Assembly: GCF_020172085.1 (NCBI RefSeq)
Contig: NZ_JAIVAT010000007.1
Location: forward strand, 682,001 to 746,000
Origin: Rossellomorea aquimaris
Lineage (GTDB): Bacteria > Bacillota > Bacilli > Bacillales > Bacillaceae_B
DNA: 64,000 nt
Direction of reading: 5' to 3'
The notes under the pieces are model-generated. The model made no database searches. It saw nothing but the letters and a program-made list of their open reading frames with translations, and was not told the origin of the DNA. Below, one piece after another: positions 16,492-25,056 of the stretch. Both the position numbers and the translations under genes were made by a program. Positions within the stretch are counted from its first letter, which is position 1. Every line of letters starts with the position of its first letter.

Positions 16492-17175
16492 GTGGTTGAA
16501 CTGATTTTTGATGAGTTGGAACATACGGTCACCAAACTGTATCGGTATTGCCTGAAATTAACGGGTTCCACATGGGAAGCAGAAGACCTCGTACAGGAGA
16601 CGCTCCTGAAAATCTACTCATTGAAAAAGCAGGATCCTGATCGGGCGTTCACTTTTTCATTTCTCTACACGGTCGCCAAAAACCTTTTTATCGATGGAAA
16701 AAGAAAGAAAAGGGAATCCTTTACTCTACATGAAGAAATCTATGGAGTATATGACCCATCTGAATTCGAGGGATTGATCGAAATCCTGCTTTCGGCTTTG
16801 CCTTTGCAGCAGGGGATGCTCATCACCTTAAAAGATGTCTTCAACTATACAACAAAGGAAATCGCCGCCATGTTGAGAGTCAGCGATGAGTCCATCAAAA
16901 CCGCCCTTCATCGTTCCAGAAAAAAGCTGACAGATGTTAATGAAGACACACCGGTTCCTGCATTCGCCAATCCCGAAATGATTCAGAATCTCTCAACCGC
17001 AATTAAACAGAGTGACCCATCGCGTATCTTTCGCTATTATCGGATGCTTGAAACACGACACTTTAAAGTGAGGAGAGACATAAACAGGTCGGTATTTCAT
17101 GTGATTGATCTGGACGGGAATGTATTAGAGATTGCGTCCTTAACATATCCTCATAGAATTGATATCGTAACGTAA
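16492..17175 (+). CDS. ECF-type RNA polymerase sigma factor
   Basis: About 227 residues. Region 2 at about 8-75 (KLYRYCLKLTGSTWEAEDLVQE, with FLYTVAKNLFIDGKRKK) and region 4 at about 95-145 (LITLKDVFNYTTKEIAAML, then SIKTALHRSRKKL). A C-terminal extension of about 75 residues follows. The start is unclear: GTG at 16492 lies inside the only ribosome-like site GAGGTGG, and the next in-frame candidates at good spacing are CTG 16501 and ATT 16504. No anti-sigma gene is adjacent; phoX follows. Confidence 0.82.
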   Translation: MVELIFDELEHTVTKLYRYCLKLTGSTWEAEDLVQETLLKIYSLKKQDPDRAFTFSFLYTVAKNLFIDGKRKKRESFTLHEEIYGVYDPSEFEGLIEILLSALPLQQGMLITLKDVFNYTTKEIAAMLRVSDESIKTALHRSRKKLTDVNEDTPVPAFANPEMIQNLSTAIKQSDPSRIFRYYRMLETRHFKVRRDINRSVFHVIDLDGNVLEIASLTYPHRIDIVT

Positions 17176-17182
17176 ATGAATA

Positions 17183-17230
17183 TTTACATAGATTTAAACT
17201 TATCCCACTTGTATTCATACTGGCTTAAAC
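17183..17230 (+). promoter_or_regulatory. Candidate PhoP (Pho box) repeats before phoX
   Basis: TTTACA (17183) and TTAAAC (17194) are 11 bp apart, and TTCATA (17214) and TTAAAC (17225) are again 11 bp apart. Two hexamers match the Bacillus TT(A/T/C)A(C/T)A consensus exactly, the other two imperfectly. Confidence 0.35.
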
Positions 17231-17279
17231 TTTCGATGTTTTACTAGAGTCGTAGTAAATACAGTAGGAGGTTTTAAAG

Positions 17280-19229
17280 ATGAAAAAAAGACTATCAATC
17301 GGATTATCGATGGCGTTACTAGCATCTTCATCCTTAACAGCCATGGCTCAAGAGAACGGAGGCCACGGTGAAAAGAAAGATTCACACAAGAAAATCGAGA
17401 GTGTTGAATTCTCTTCCATGAAAGCTCCTGATAATATCAAAAATATGGTGAAAACCTATACAACAGCAACAGTCAAAGTGACTTATAAAGACGGGACAGT
17501 GAAAGAACTGCCTCTTAACTATGATCAACTCTACCTATCAAAAGATAAAATCGTAGACAATAAGGGAGAAATGATTCCGGCCGGTACACCGATCGACGTG
17601 AACGGTGATCCGATCATGGACAAAAGCGTTCCATCCAGTCCATCTTATTTCATTTCGGACGCGCCGGATTCCAACAGCTTTCTGAAGAAAGGGAACAAGT
17701 CATTTATGGTTTCCCACTTTGAATATGATTCACAAAATAACGCAGGTGAGAAGATCTCTGGTCTTCCTGCATCGATGACATTGTCAGAGCTTGACCATAA
17801 TAAAAAAACGGGCAAGCTTTCTGTGAAAGAAGCTCATAAGATTGATTTCTCGAGCGTAGACGGACTATGGAACCCATGTAACGGATCCACAACGGATTGG
17901 GGCACGCACCTCGGTTCAGAGGAATATGAGCCGGACGCAAGAGATTTTGAAAACAAAGATTCTGATGCCTATAAAGAAGTCAGCAACTTTGCGAACTATT
18001 ACTTCCATGATGAATCAAAAGCAAATCCTTACAATTACGGCTGGATCCCAGAAATCTCCGTATCACATGACGGAAAACCATCCGTCGTCAAGCATTACAG
18101 CACTGGCCGTTTCTCTCATGAAATGATGCAAGTCCTTCCGGATAATAAGACGGCCATTTTCGGTGACGACGGCGGCAATACGATGATGTTCATGTATGTA
18201 GCCGATAAAGAAGAAGATTTCTCAGCAGGAACTTTATATGCTGCTAATTTCAATCAAACCGGTACAGAAAAAGGCGGATCTGGTGACTTAAACTGGATCA
18301 AACTTGGACACGGTACCGACAAAGAAATCAAAGACATGATCGACGGTGGAGTGACATTCAGCGATATTTTCGAAACAACGGAAGAACCAACAGAAGGGTT
18401 TACGGCTGTTAAGACGAACTCCCATGATTCTGTCGAATATCTAAAAGTGAAGCCAGGCATGGAAAAAGCGGCAGCATTCTTAGAACCACGCCGTTACGGA
18501 GCCATCCTTGGTGCGACTTCTGAATTCAACAAAATGGAGGGACTTGCCGTCAACGCCGAAGATCATAAAGCGTATATGGCCATCTCTTATCAAGAAGAAA
18601 GCATGGAAAAACAAGAAGGAGCCGTTCAGGACGACATTCAACTTCCGAAGATTGAGTCAGGTGTCACATATGAATTAAATCTTCAAGAAGGTCAAACAGA
18701 TCGTGACGATGAGAAGATTGACAGCGGCTATGTTCCTGCCAGCATGAACGGATTTGTATTGGGAGAGGACCTTGCTTCTCCGGATGCACTAGGAAACACG
18801 GCCAACCCTGATTTAGTAGCAAACCCTGACAACCTGAGCTTCTCAGAAGATCTGAATACCCTCTTCATCGGAGAAGACAGCGATATGCATACGAACAACT
18901 TCGTGTGGGCGTATGATGTACAAACGAAAAAGCTTTCCAGAATCCTTTCCGTTCCCGTTGGAGCAGAAGCAACAGGATTAAGAGCGGTGGATTCAATGAA
19001 GGACTCGAATTATGTCCTAAGTAACTATCAACATCCTGGAGCGGATCTTGATGAGAAAGAAATCACAGCCGTTGATAAAACAGAATTAGAGAAAGCGATG
19101 AAAGATACGCTTGGCATCATGGAAACAGGCGGAGTCGGTTATATCTCCGGCATTCCTGGTGTGGACATGAAAGATGACCACCAAAAGGACCATGATGAAA
19201 ACAAAGCTGAAGATGATTCAGAAGAATAA
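17280..19229 (+). CDS. PhoX-family secreted phosphatase (DUF839)
   Basis: 649 residues. Signal peptide with cleavage expected after AMA (residues 21-23), so the enzyme is exported. The body carries DUF839/PhoX marks: GLWNPCNGSTTDWGTHLGSEEYE near 200, YGWIPEISV, GRFSHEMM, FGDDGGNTMMFMY, and EPRRYGAILGATSEFNKMEG. PhoX enzymes are calcium/iron-dependent phosphomonoesterases. An acidic, His-rich tail follows residue 625. Expected to be induced by phosphate limitation, in line with candidate Pho boxes upstream; a link to the upstream ECF factor is possible but unproven. Confidence 0.87.
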   Translation: MKKRLSIGLSMALLASSSLTAMAQENGGHGEKKDSHKKIESVEFSSMKAPDNIKNMVKTYTTATVKVTYKDGTVKELPLNYDQLYLSKDKIVDNKGEMIPAGTPIDVNGDPIMDKSVPSSPSYFISDAPDSNSFLKKGNKSFMVSHFEYDSQNNAGEKISGLPASMTLSELDHNKKTGKLSVKEAHKIDFSSVDGLWNPCNGSTTDWGTHLGSEEYEPDARDFENKDSDAYKEVSNFANYYFHDESKANPYNYGWIPEISVSHDGKPSVVKHYSTGRFSHEMMQVLPDNKTAIFGDDGGNTMMFMYVADKEEDFSAGTLYAANFNQTGTEKGGSGDLNWIKLGHGTDKEIKDMIDGGVTFSDIFETTEEPTEGFTAVKTNSHDSVEYLKVKPGMEKAAAFLEPRRYGAILGATSEFNKMEGLAVNAEDHKAYMAISYQEESMEKQEGAVQDDIQLPKIESGVTYELNLQEGQTDRDDEKIDSGYVPASMNGFVLGEDLASPDALGNTANPDLVANPDNLSFSEDLNTLFIGEDSDMHTNNFVWAYDVQTKKLSRILSVPVGAEATGLRAVDSMKDSNYVLSNYQHPGADLDEKEITAVDKTELEKAMKDTLGIMETGGVGYISGIPGVDMKDDHQKDHDENKAEDDSEE

Positions 19230-19240
19230 GCTTCGATAAA

Positions 19241-19297
19241 AAGGTCTGTCCCCGACACATTAGAGTTTAATGTGGAGAGGGCAGGCCTCTTTTTTTA
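19241..19297 (+). terminator. Long hairpin terminator after phoX
   Basis: Outer arms AGGTCTGTCC and GGGCAGGCCT (pairing with G-U) and inner arms CACATTA and TAATGTG enclose a 4-base loop, followed by seven Ts. Confidence 0.85.
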
Positions 19298-19387
19298 TGA
19301 AAGAATCATAACCTTTGAGTTTAGGATTGAGTTTTTTATCTTGATTTGAAATAATTGGTAAAAAGAGGATTCGTAAGGAGGAAAAAG

Positions 19388-19501
19388 ATGAACAAAGATC
19401 GATTCTTTCTGGAGATGCCCCTTCTAGGTAAAAAAGTGCAATGCCAGAATGCGAGTTTAGAGAAGCATGACACGTATAGCGGACAAGTGTTGAAATCATG
19501 A
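19388..19501 (+). CDS. 37-residue ORF coupled to the next kinase gene
   Basis: ATG at 19388 has AAGGAGGAAAAAG upstream, the best ribosome site in this interval. The short basic protein (MNKDRFFLEMPLLGKKVQ start) ends in TGA that overlaps the ATG of the kinase gene at 19498 (ATGA). It may be a real microprotein or a translated leader that couples ribosomes to the kinase. No family recognised. Confidence 0.45.
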   Translation: MNKDRFFLEMPLLGKKVQCQNASLEKHDTYSGQVLKS

Positions 19502-20118
19502 TTGATGCGATGGATCTAGTGACCGAAACATTGCTCCCGCGTTATCAGAAGAGATCTACGCATCACCGCCCTTTCATTGTAGGAATTGACGGACTGGGAG
19601 GGGCAGGTAAGACCACGTTTGCAAAAGCGTTGAAAAATAAACTCAAGCAGAAAACCACCATCCTTCATTTGGACGATTACATAGTGGAAAAGAGGAGGCG
19701 TTACGGGACTGGAGAAGAAGAATGGTATGAATACTATGCTCTTCAATGGGACATTGGAACACTCCAATCCTCTCTGTTTCAGAAGCTGCATCATACCCTT
19801 GATGTCACGTTACCCTTCTACGATTCATTCAGCGACATGATTATAAAGAAAGATTTCATCTACGATCAAAACACCATCGTCCTGATAGAAGGCGTCTTCC
19901 TTCAACGGAAAGAATGGCGTGATTTCTTTGACTATGTCATCTTTCTGGACTGTACCCATGAGCAAAGAACGGAAAGAGTCATCGGACGCGACCTCTATTT
20001 AGGAGATGAAAAGGAAAGAGTAGCCAAGTATGAACGGCGATATTGGAAGGCTGAAGACCATTACCTCCTCCATGACGACCCAATCGGAAGAGCGGATCAT
20101 ATTGTTAAAGTTCCATAA
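19498..20118 (+). CDS. Uridine-kinase-like P-loop kinase
   Basis: 206 residues. Walker A GIDGLGGAGKTT at residues 29-40, LHLDDY as Walker-B-like element with the DD base pair typical of uridine/phosphoribulokinase-type enzymes, and LIEGVFLQRKEWRDFFDYVIFLD further on. The C-terminal part has the R-rich lid (GRDLYLGDEKERVAKYERRYW). The substrate is not determined; similar proteins are annotated as uridine kinase or nucleoside kinase. Confidence 0.75.
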   Translation: MIDAMDLVTETLLPRYQKRSTHHRPFIVGIDGLGGAGKTTFAKALKNKLKQKTTILHLDDYIVEKRRRYGTGEEEWYEYYALQWDIGTLQSSLFQKLHHTLDVTLPFYDSFSDMIIKKDFIYDQNTIVLIEGVFLQRKEWRDFFDYVIFLDCTHEQRTERVIGRDLYLGDEKERVAKYERRYWKAEDHYLLHDDPIGRADHIVKVP

Positions 20119-20199
20119 GGGTGATCTGTTTCTGATGTGGCCCTTTATTTTCTTTCCGCTAAGTTTTCGATTCACTGACTAAATTTCTGTTTTTTACGC

Positions 20200-20226
20200 A
20201 AAAAGGGATAGCTTACTAACTATCCC
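20200..20226 (-). terminator. Terminator of the upstream-lying DUF2975 gene (minus strand)
   Basis: Arms GGGATAG (20205-20211) and CTATCCC (20220-20226); on the minus strand the hairpin is followed by TTTTTGCG. It lies 44 bases after the DUF2975 stop at 20270. Confidence 0.8.
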
Positions 20227-20269
20227 TCCCCCCACTTTAATATCTTCGTTAATGGCCATACTCTCTACC

Positions 20270-20749
20270 TCAAACCGTCAAATCATTTTCTGATTTTATG
20301 TGAATTGCGTCTTGTAGAAGCCTTTGTAGAATAGCCGCAAAAACTGCGATAACCAACGAACCGAAAATGATGATGATTCCCACAAATCCAATGGGAGGGT
20401 CAATGTTCCTGGCTATTAAATGAAGGAATGGCATACCTACTACATACAAACCGCTGATTGTAATCGCACAACCCTTAATGTTCTTTAACGCCTTCACAGA
20501 TAATTCCGAGAACGCAGTGTTCTCATCAATGTATCGTAATAGATTGAATGCCTGATATAGAGCAAAGAAAAAAGGCAAAGCTGCTCCATACATCACAATA
20601 AAAATGAGATATTTCATTAGACCAATACCTGTATTCAAGTTTGCTGCGAAATTCGCGAATGGGGGCACTAAAAATAGACAAAAAGCAAGAACGGGGATAC
20701 CGATAACAAAAACAGCTATTTTTAATAAGAGCGTCGTAGCTTGTTTCAT
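20270..20749 (-). CDS. DUF2975 membrane protein (YoaS-like), orphan copy
   Basis: 159 residues, four hydrophobic spans. It shares much of its sequence with the protein at 33800, including ENTAFSELSVKALKNIKGCAI against NNAFSESSIKALKTIKTCAI and the identical C-terminal IKSENDLTV. In B. subtilis the homologue YoaS is next to the regulator YozG; no YozG gene is beside this copy. A 19-bp palindrome 38 bases upstream matches the one before the 33800 gene. Confidence 0.8.
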   Translation of the reverse strand: MKQATTLLLKIAVFVIGIPVLAFCLFLVPPFANFAANLNTGIGLMKYLIFIVMYGAALPFFFALYQAFNLLRYIDENTAFSELSVKALKNIKGCAITISGLYVVGMPFLHLIARNIDPPIGFVGIIIIFGSLVIAVFAAILQRLLQDAIHIKSENDLTV

Positions 20750-20786
20750 AAAAGCACCTCACTTATTCATTTATTTTATATCAGTT

Positions 20787-20805
20787 TTTATTGTTTTACA
20801 ATAAA
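20787..20805. promoter_or_regulatory. 19-bp palindrome shared with the yozG-like operon
   Basis: TTTATTG-TTTTA-CAATAAA, 38 bases upstream of the DUF2975 start. The same TTTATTG-N5-CAATAAA sequence with identical spacing is at 33737-33755. Likely operator of the YozG-like repressor. Confidence 0.65.
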
Positions 20806-20932
20806 TTTATATTGTTTTTTGTAATGTTATATTGAATGAAACGTACATACCGAATCAAAGAAAAGATTGAGTTTGATTGAATATTTTGGAATAATTGGTA
20901 GTGTATCATCTGAGAAAAGGAGATGTGATGTA

Positions 20933-21355
20933 ATGGATTCGATTTGGTTGAATTTTTTTTTATTCCTATCCATCTATGCTCTCATCATCTTCCTGTTCAA
21001 CGCAGGAATGAGAAGGCTTTTGAACGTCAAAAGGAAGCAGATCTTCTCTTATCATCATTTGAATGAAACACATAAAAAGGTGGACTGGACGATTCGAATG
21101 GCATTTGTGGTCCTGATCATCGCAGGTGTTTTCTTTCATATTTCTAACCCCGATTCCATCGGGAAAGTGTGGTACTTAGAAACGCATATATTGGTATTCG
21201 GATTTATCCTCCTGTCGGAATCAGTCAGGGCTGTTTTTGAAAAAAAGCATTCAGACAATCCCAATGATTATAAATTCACCCTAGCACAGTTAACGTTCCT
21301 GACAGCCACATTGCTGTTATTTTTTACAACTGGATTTTTCGGAATATTCACCTAA
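20933..21355 (+). CDS. DUF4181-like membrane protein (copy 2)
   Basis: 140 residues from the ATG at 20933, 10 bases after AAAGGAG. Four hydrophobic spans, with the motif NAGMRRLLNVKRKQIFSYHHLNETHKKVDW after the first. This arrangement matches the protein at 27174 (KWLKMKRRKAFSHEVINERHKKGNK) and more loosely that at 12044. Function unknown. It ends 12 bases before the DmpA-like gene. Confidence 0.68.
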   Translation: MDSIWLNFFLFLSIYALIIFLFNAGMRRLLNVKRKQIFSYHHLNETHKKVDWTIRMAFVVLIIAGVFFHISNPDSIGKVWYLETHILVFGFILLSESVRAVFEKKHSDNPNDYKFTLAQLTFLTATLLLFFTTGFFGIFT

Positions 21356-21367
21356 AGGGGGAGCGTC

Positions 21368-22435
21368 ATGGATACTCAGCGACAAAAGAGGATACGAGAC
21401 TACGGAGTCCAAATCGGCAAGCTGGAAACGGGCACGCAAAACTCGATCACGGATGTGGCAGGGGTCACGGTCGGTCATGTCACACTCAGCCAGGGAGACA
21501 TGCAGACCGGGGTCACGGCGATCCTGCCTCATCAGGGGAGTCTGTTCAAAGAGAAGCTCATCGCTTCCACACATGTCATCAACGGATTCGGTAAAACGAT
21601 GGGAACGATCCAGATCAACGAACTCGGAACATTGGAAACTCCGATTCTATTAACGAACACATTGAGCATTGGAACAGCTGCCGATGCCTTGATTGATTAC
21701 ATGCTCGAACGGAATCCCGAGATCGGCAGAACGACGGGGACCGTCAATCCCGTTGTATGTGAATGCAATGACATGTTTCTAAATGATATCAGAGCACGGT
21801 TCATCACGAGGGATCACTTCCATAGGGCACTTGAAAACACCTCTTCAAAAGTAGAGGAAGGGACAGTCGGCGCCGGTACCGGCATGCTCTGTTATTCCTT
21901 GAAAGGCGGCATCGGGACAGCATCAAGGATCATGAAGTTGGACCATGGGACCTACACAATGGGGATCCTTGTCCTAACAAACTTCGGAATACTAAGCGAT
22001 CTGACCGTTAACGGGAACCCGGTGGGAGAAGAACTGAAAAAAGCTATCCTCAAGACCCGTGAAGAAAAGGACAAAGGTTCCGTCATCATCATTGCAGGGA
22101 CGGACCTCCCTTTATCCGAAAGGCAGCTCAACCGGATCATCAAGCGGACGGTCACGGGACTCTCCCGCACTGGTTCCGTCATCACAACCGGGAGCGGTGA
22201 GGTGGTCATCGGCTTCTCGACGGCAACAAAGATCCCACATGACCAAACGTCCCAATGCATGACTGTCGCCATGATCCATGAAGAAGAGATGGACGTTGCC
22301 TTCCGGGCAATCGGGGAAGCGACGGAAGAAGCGGTATTGAACTCATTGATCACCGCAACTCCCGTGGTGGGCAGGGATGGAAATGAAAGGCCGGCATTAA
22401 AGGATGTATTGGAGAAATACAATATAAAGCTTTAA
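21368..22435 (+). CDS. DmpA/P1 family (S58) aminopeptidase
   Basis: 355 residues. The Ntn-hydrolase-like DmpA fold is recognisable: NSITDVAGVTVGH at the start, VGAGTGM near 167-173, and the autoprocessing/catalytic Gly237-Ser238 in KDKGSVII, followed by AGTDLPL. Known members self-cleave before the serine into two subunits and release N-terminal residues (L-aminopeptidase/D-esterase). The substrate here is unknown. GGGGGAGCGTC site upstream; a kinase gene follows after 15 bases. Confidence 0.87.
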   Translation: MDTQRQKRIRDYGVQIGKLETGTQNSITDVAGVTVGHVTLSQGDMQTGVTAILPHQGSLFKEKLIASTHVINGFGKTMGTIQINELGTLETPILLTNTLSIGTAADALIDYMLERNPEIGRTTGTVNPVVCECNDMFLNDIRARFITRDHFHRALENTSSKVEEGTVGAGTGMLCYSLKGGIGTASRIMKLDHGTYTMGILVLTNFGILSDLTVNGNPVGEELKKAILKTREEKDKGSVIIIAGTDLPLSERQLNRIIKRTVTGLSRTGSVITTGSGEVVIGFSTATKIPHDQTSQCMTVAMIHEEEMDVAFRAIGEATEEAVLNSLITATPVVGRDGNERPALKDVLEKYNIKL

Positions 22436-22450
22436 CACCAGGGAGGAAGT

Positions 22451-22942
22451 ATGGAATCTACATTGATCATCATACGAGGCAACTCGGGAAGCGGAAAAAC
22501 CACGACAGCCAAACGCCTTCAACACCATTTTGGCCGGGGGACACTCCTGGTCTCTCAGGATGTCGTCCGGAGAGACATGTTGAAGGTTCAGGATCGGGAC
22601 GGCAACCTGTCCATAGATTTGATCCGACAGATCACAGAGTACGGTAAAGGCAAGAGTGAAGTGGTCATATTGGAAGGAATCTTTTCCGAACAGCGCTATG
22701 GGGACATGATTAGGGAGTTAATCCGCTTCTATAACGGAAAAGCCCATACATATTATTATGATTTATCGTTTCAAGAAACCGTTCGTCGTCATGATTCCCG
22801 TTCCAAACGGAGCGAGTTCGGGGAGGATTCTTTGCGTGACTGGTGGACTCCGGGGGATCATCTGTGTGTGGATGGGGAAGTATTCTTAACGGATGAGATG
22901 ACGCAGGATGAAATAGTGGAATTAATTACAAAGCAAATATGA
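22451..22942 (+). CDS. Small P-loop kinase of the zeta-toxin/AAA_33 type
   Basis: 163 residues. Walker A GNSGSGKTTT at residues 10-19 and a later VILEGIF. The C-terminal part (LRDWWTPGDHL) is shared with uncharacterised Bacillus kinases. Likely phosphorylates a small molecule; substrate unknown. No antitoxin-like partner is present, so a toxin role is not supported. GGGAGGAAG site. Confidence 0.75.
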   Translation: MESTLIIIRGNSGSGKTTTAKRLQHHFGRGTLLVSQDVVRRDMLKVQDRDGNLSIDLIRQITEYGKGKSEVVILEGIFSEQRYGDMIRELIRFYNGKAHTYYYDLSFQETVRRHDSRSKRSEFGEDSLRDWWTPGDHLCVDGEVFLTDEMTQDEIVELITKQI

Positions 22943-22958
22943 AAAAAGGAAGTGCAAC

Positions 22959-23390
22959 ATGTTACACGTAAAACCATTAGAAGAAAGAGATTATGAACTG
23001 ATTAAAGAAGCAGAAAGAGTCATAGAAAAGAATTATCGATACGGTCGTCACCATATTGGTTCAGCCGTCAGAGCCACAACCGGGGTGGTTTATGCAGCCG
23101 TTCATGTAGAAGCGAATGTTGGCAGGATCACCGTCTGCGGGGAAGCGATGGCTATCGGAAAGTCTATTTCCGAAGGAGACCATGAATTCGAAACCATTGT
23201 AGCCGTCGCTCACCCTCATCCACACGAAGATATCGAGAAATGCTGGGTCGTCGCACCCTGCGGCATGTGTCGAGAGTTAATCAGTGATTACGGGACACAG
23301 ACCGATGTCATCCTATCGTATCGGGGTGAATTAGTGAAATGTAATGTGATGGAACTTCTGCCGGAGAAGTATGGGAGTGAAATAGAATAG
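22959..23390 (+). CDS. Cytidine-deaminase-fold protein
   Basis: 143 residues. Zinc-deaminase motifs are present: Cys60-x-Glu62 in VCGEAMA and PCGMCRE with Cys101 and Cys104. The first ligand being Cys instead of His and the size fit the tetrameric cytidine deaminase or blasticidin S deaminase group. The EANVGRIT segment is also typical of that group. Substrate not determined. Follows the kinase by 16 bases. Confidence 0.82.
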   Translation: MLHVKPLEERDYELIKEAERVIEKNYRYGRHHIGSAVRATTGVVYAAVHVEANVGRITVCGEAMAIGKSISEGDHEFETIVAVAHPHPHEDIEKCWVVAPCGMCRELISDYGTQTDVILSYRGELVKCNVMELLPEKYGSEIE

Positions 23391-23413
23391 TAAAGTAGTA
23401 TAAGGAGGAAATC

Positions 23414-24223
23414 ATGATTCACTACAAAAACGAATTTCTAACTGTTTTCCAAAGCGCACTATATCAAACCACATCAGCCATCATCCAAACCGACGATGTT
23501 ATGATCATGACCGATCCCAATTGGCTGCCACATGAAATACAAGCCATCCGGGAATATGTGAATCAAGAGTTAGGCGACAAACAGCTGTACATCATCTACA
23601 CGCATAGTGATTTCGACCACATCATCGGTTCAGGTGCCATTCCAGAGGCAAAGGTGATCGCTACAGAAGAACTTGAAAATCATGAACAAAAAAACGAAAT
23701 CGTTCAGAAAATCCAACAGTTTGATCAACGATATTATATAAAACGGGACTACGATCCCCACTATCCGTCCGTCGATCACGCCATAACCAGTGATGGGGAG
23801 AAGCTCAATCTCGGACAGCTTACCTTAACGTTTTACAAAGCACCGGGGCATACACATGATGGCCTTTTCACTGTCATAGAACCCTTGGGCATTCTTTTAA
23901 CAGGGGATTATCTGTCTGATGTTGAGTTCCCATTCATTTGCAACAGCTACATAGATTATAAGAAAACGATGAAAAAGGCTGAATCGATCTTGGAACATCA
24001 CTCAATCGGGATTCATGTCCCAGGTCATGGAACCGTGACGGATGACAGGGCTGAAATGACGCGAAGACTGGAGGAGTCCTCGTATTATATTAATCATCTT
24101 TTACAGGATGAAGAAGAGGTCGAAGCCTTTTGTCGCGAGAGGTATTCTTTTTTTGAAGGAATGAAGAGTATCCATTTTGAGAATTTAGAGATCGCGAAGA
24201 GAGAGGCTGAAAGAGACGAGTAG
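23414..24223 (+). CDS. Metallo-beta-lactamase-fold hydrolase
   Basis: 269 residues. Metal motif THSDFDH at 63-69 (HxDxDH variant), APGHTHDGLF near 145, LLTGDYLSD, and a final VPGHGTV. The His-x-Asp-x-Asp-His variant, not the common HxHxDH, is notable but conserved in a subset of MBL proteins. Substrate unknown. AAGGAGGAAATC ribosome site. Confidence 0.82.
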   Translation: MIHYKNEFLTVFQSALYQTTSAIIQTDDVMIMTDPNWLPHEIQAIREYVNQELGDKQLYIIYTHSDFDHIIGSGAIPEAKVIATEELENHEQKNEIVQKIQQFDQRYYIKRDYDPHYPSVDHAITSDGEKLNLGQLTLTFYKAPGHTHDGLFTVIEPLGILLTGDYLSDVEFPFICNSYIDYKKTMKKAESILEHHSIGIHVPGHGTVTDDRAEMTRRLEESSYYINHLLQDEEEVEAFCRERYSFFEGMKSIHFENLEIAKREAERDE

Positions 24224-24245
24224 ATTTCTGTATCCTTTCGACAAA

Positions 24246-24367
24246 CAGCTTATAAAATGAATATTCAGCTCATAAATTGATATTCCGGATCATAAGTACC
24301 TAATTCCGGCTCATATATTTCTGAAGTGGATCATAAAGAGTTCAAACCGGCTCAAATAGGGGTTTAA
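24246..24367. repeat. Degenerate tandem array, period 20-21 bp (array A)
   Basis: Six degenerate units begin at about 24246, 24266, 24286, 24307, 24327 and 24348, each with the core (C/T)GG(A/C)TCATAA or a close variant (first unit CAGCTTATAA). Spacing is 20 or 21 bp. It fills the gap between the MBL gene and the next kinase gene. A similar array with a different core is at 33421-33537. Confidence 0.75.
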
Positions 24368-24445
24368 ACCAGGATGGATGATCCAGCCATCTGGGTTCAT
24401 TTCACTTCAACTAAACGGGAAAACGACAAAAAAAGGGGCCATTCT

Positions 24446-25036
24446 ATGAAACTCATCTTACTATTCGGACCACAGGCCGTCGGAAAAATGACGGTGGGGC
24501 AAGAATTAGAAAAAAGAACAGAACTGAAACTATTTCATAATCATATGACCATCGAATTGCTGCAGCCTTTCTTCGGATTTACAGAGGAAATGTGGAGAAT
24601 ATGCGGCATGATGCGAGAAGAAATCTTCAAATCCTTCTCACAAACAGAACAATACGGAATGATTTTCACGTTCATGTGGGCATTTAACGAGGAAAATGAC
24701 TGGAAATGGGTCGAGAAGGTCACGAACATTTTCGAATCCAACGGTGCAGAAGTATATTTCGTTGAGCTTGAATCCGACCTGGAAGTGAGATTGCAAAGAA
24801 ACACTACTCCAAACCGTCTGCAGCATAAACCTTCCAAGCGTAATATCGAAGACTCCGAGAAACGATTGCTCGCCTCATTGGAGAAACTTCGTCTGAACTC
24901 AAAGGAAGGGGAAATAGAAAGAGAGAATTATATAAAGATCAATAATACGGACATGAGTCCGGAAGAGGTTGCGGAGAAGATCATTGATAAATTTCAGCTC
25001 AAAAACTGCACGTGCACTTCACCTGAGAACGATTGA
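24446..25036 (+). CDS. P-loop NTPase/kinase with GKM Walker motif
   Basis: 196 residues from the ATG at 24446, preceded by AAAAGGGGCC; the frame is open 24 codons further. Walker-type loop GPQAVGKMT at 8-16 has Met where Ser/Thr normally sits in GK(S/T); the Thr follows one residue later. The next segment [19 protein letters not shown] is typical of a Bacillus group of shikimate-kinase-like proteins. Substrate unknown. Ends 20 bases before the phzF-like gene. Confidence 0.68.
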   Translation: MKLILLFGPQAVGKMTVGQELEKRTELKLFHNHMTIELLQPFFGFTEEMWRICGMMREEIFKSFSQTEQYGMIFTFMWAFNEENDWKWVEKVTNIFESNGAEVYFVELESDLEVRLQRNTTPNRLQHKPSKRNIEDSEKRLLASLEKLRLNSKEGEIERENYIKINNTDMSPEEVAEKIIDKFQLKNCTCTSPEND

Positions 25037-25056
25037 CATCCATTGGAGGAACAACA

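Noticed and set aside
22451-22942. Zeta-type toxin
   Set aside because: P-loop similarity only; no antitoxin gene beside it, so a plain small-molecule kinase is more likely.
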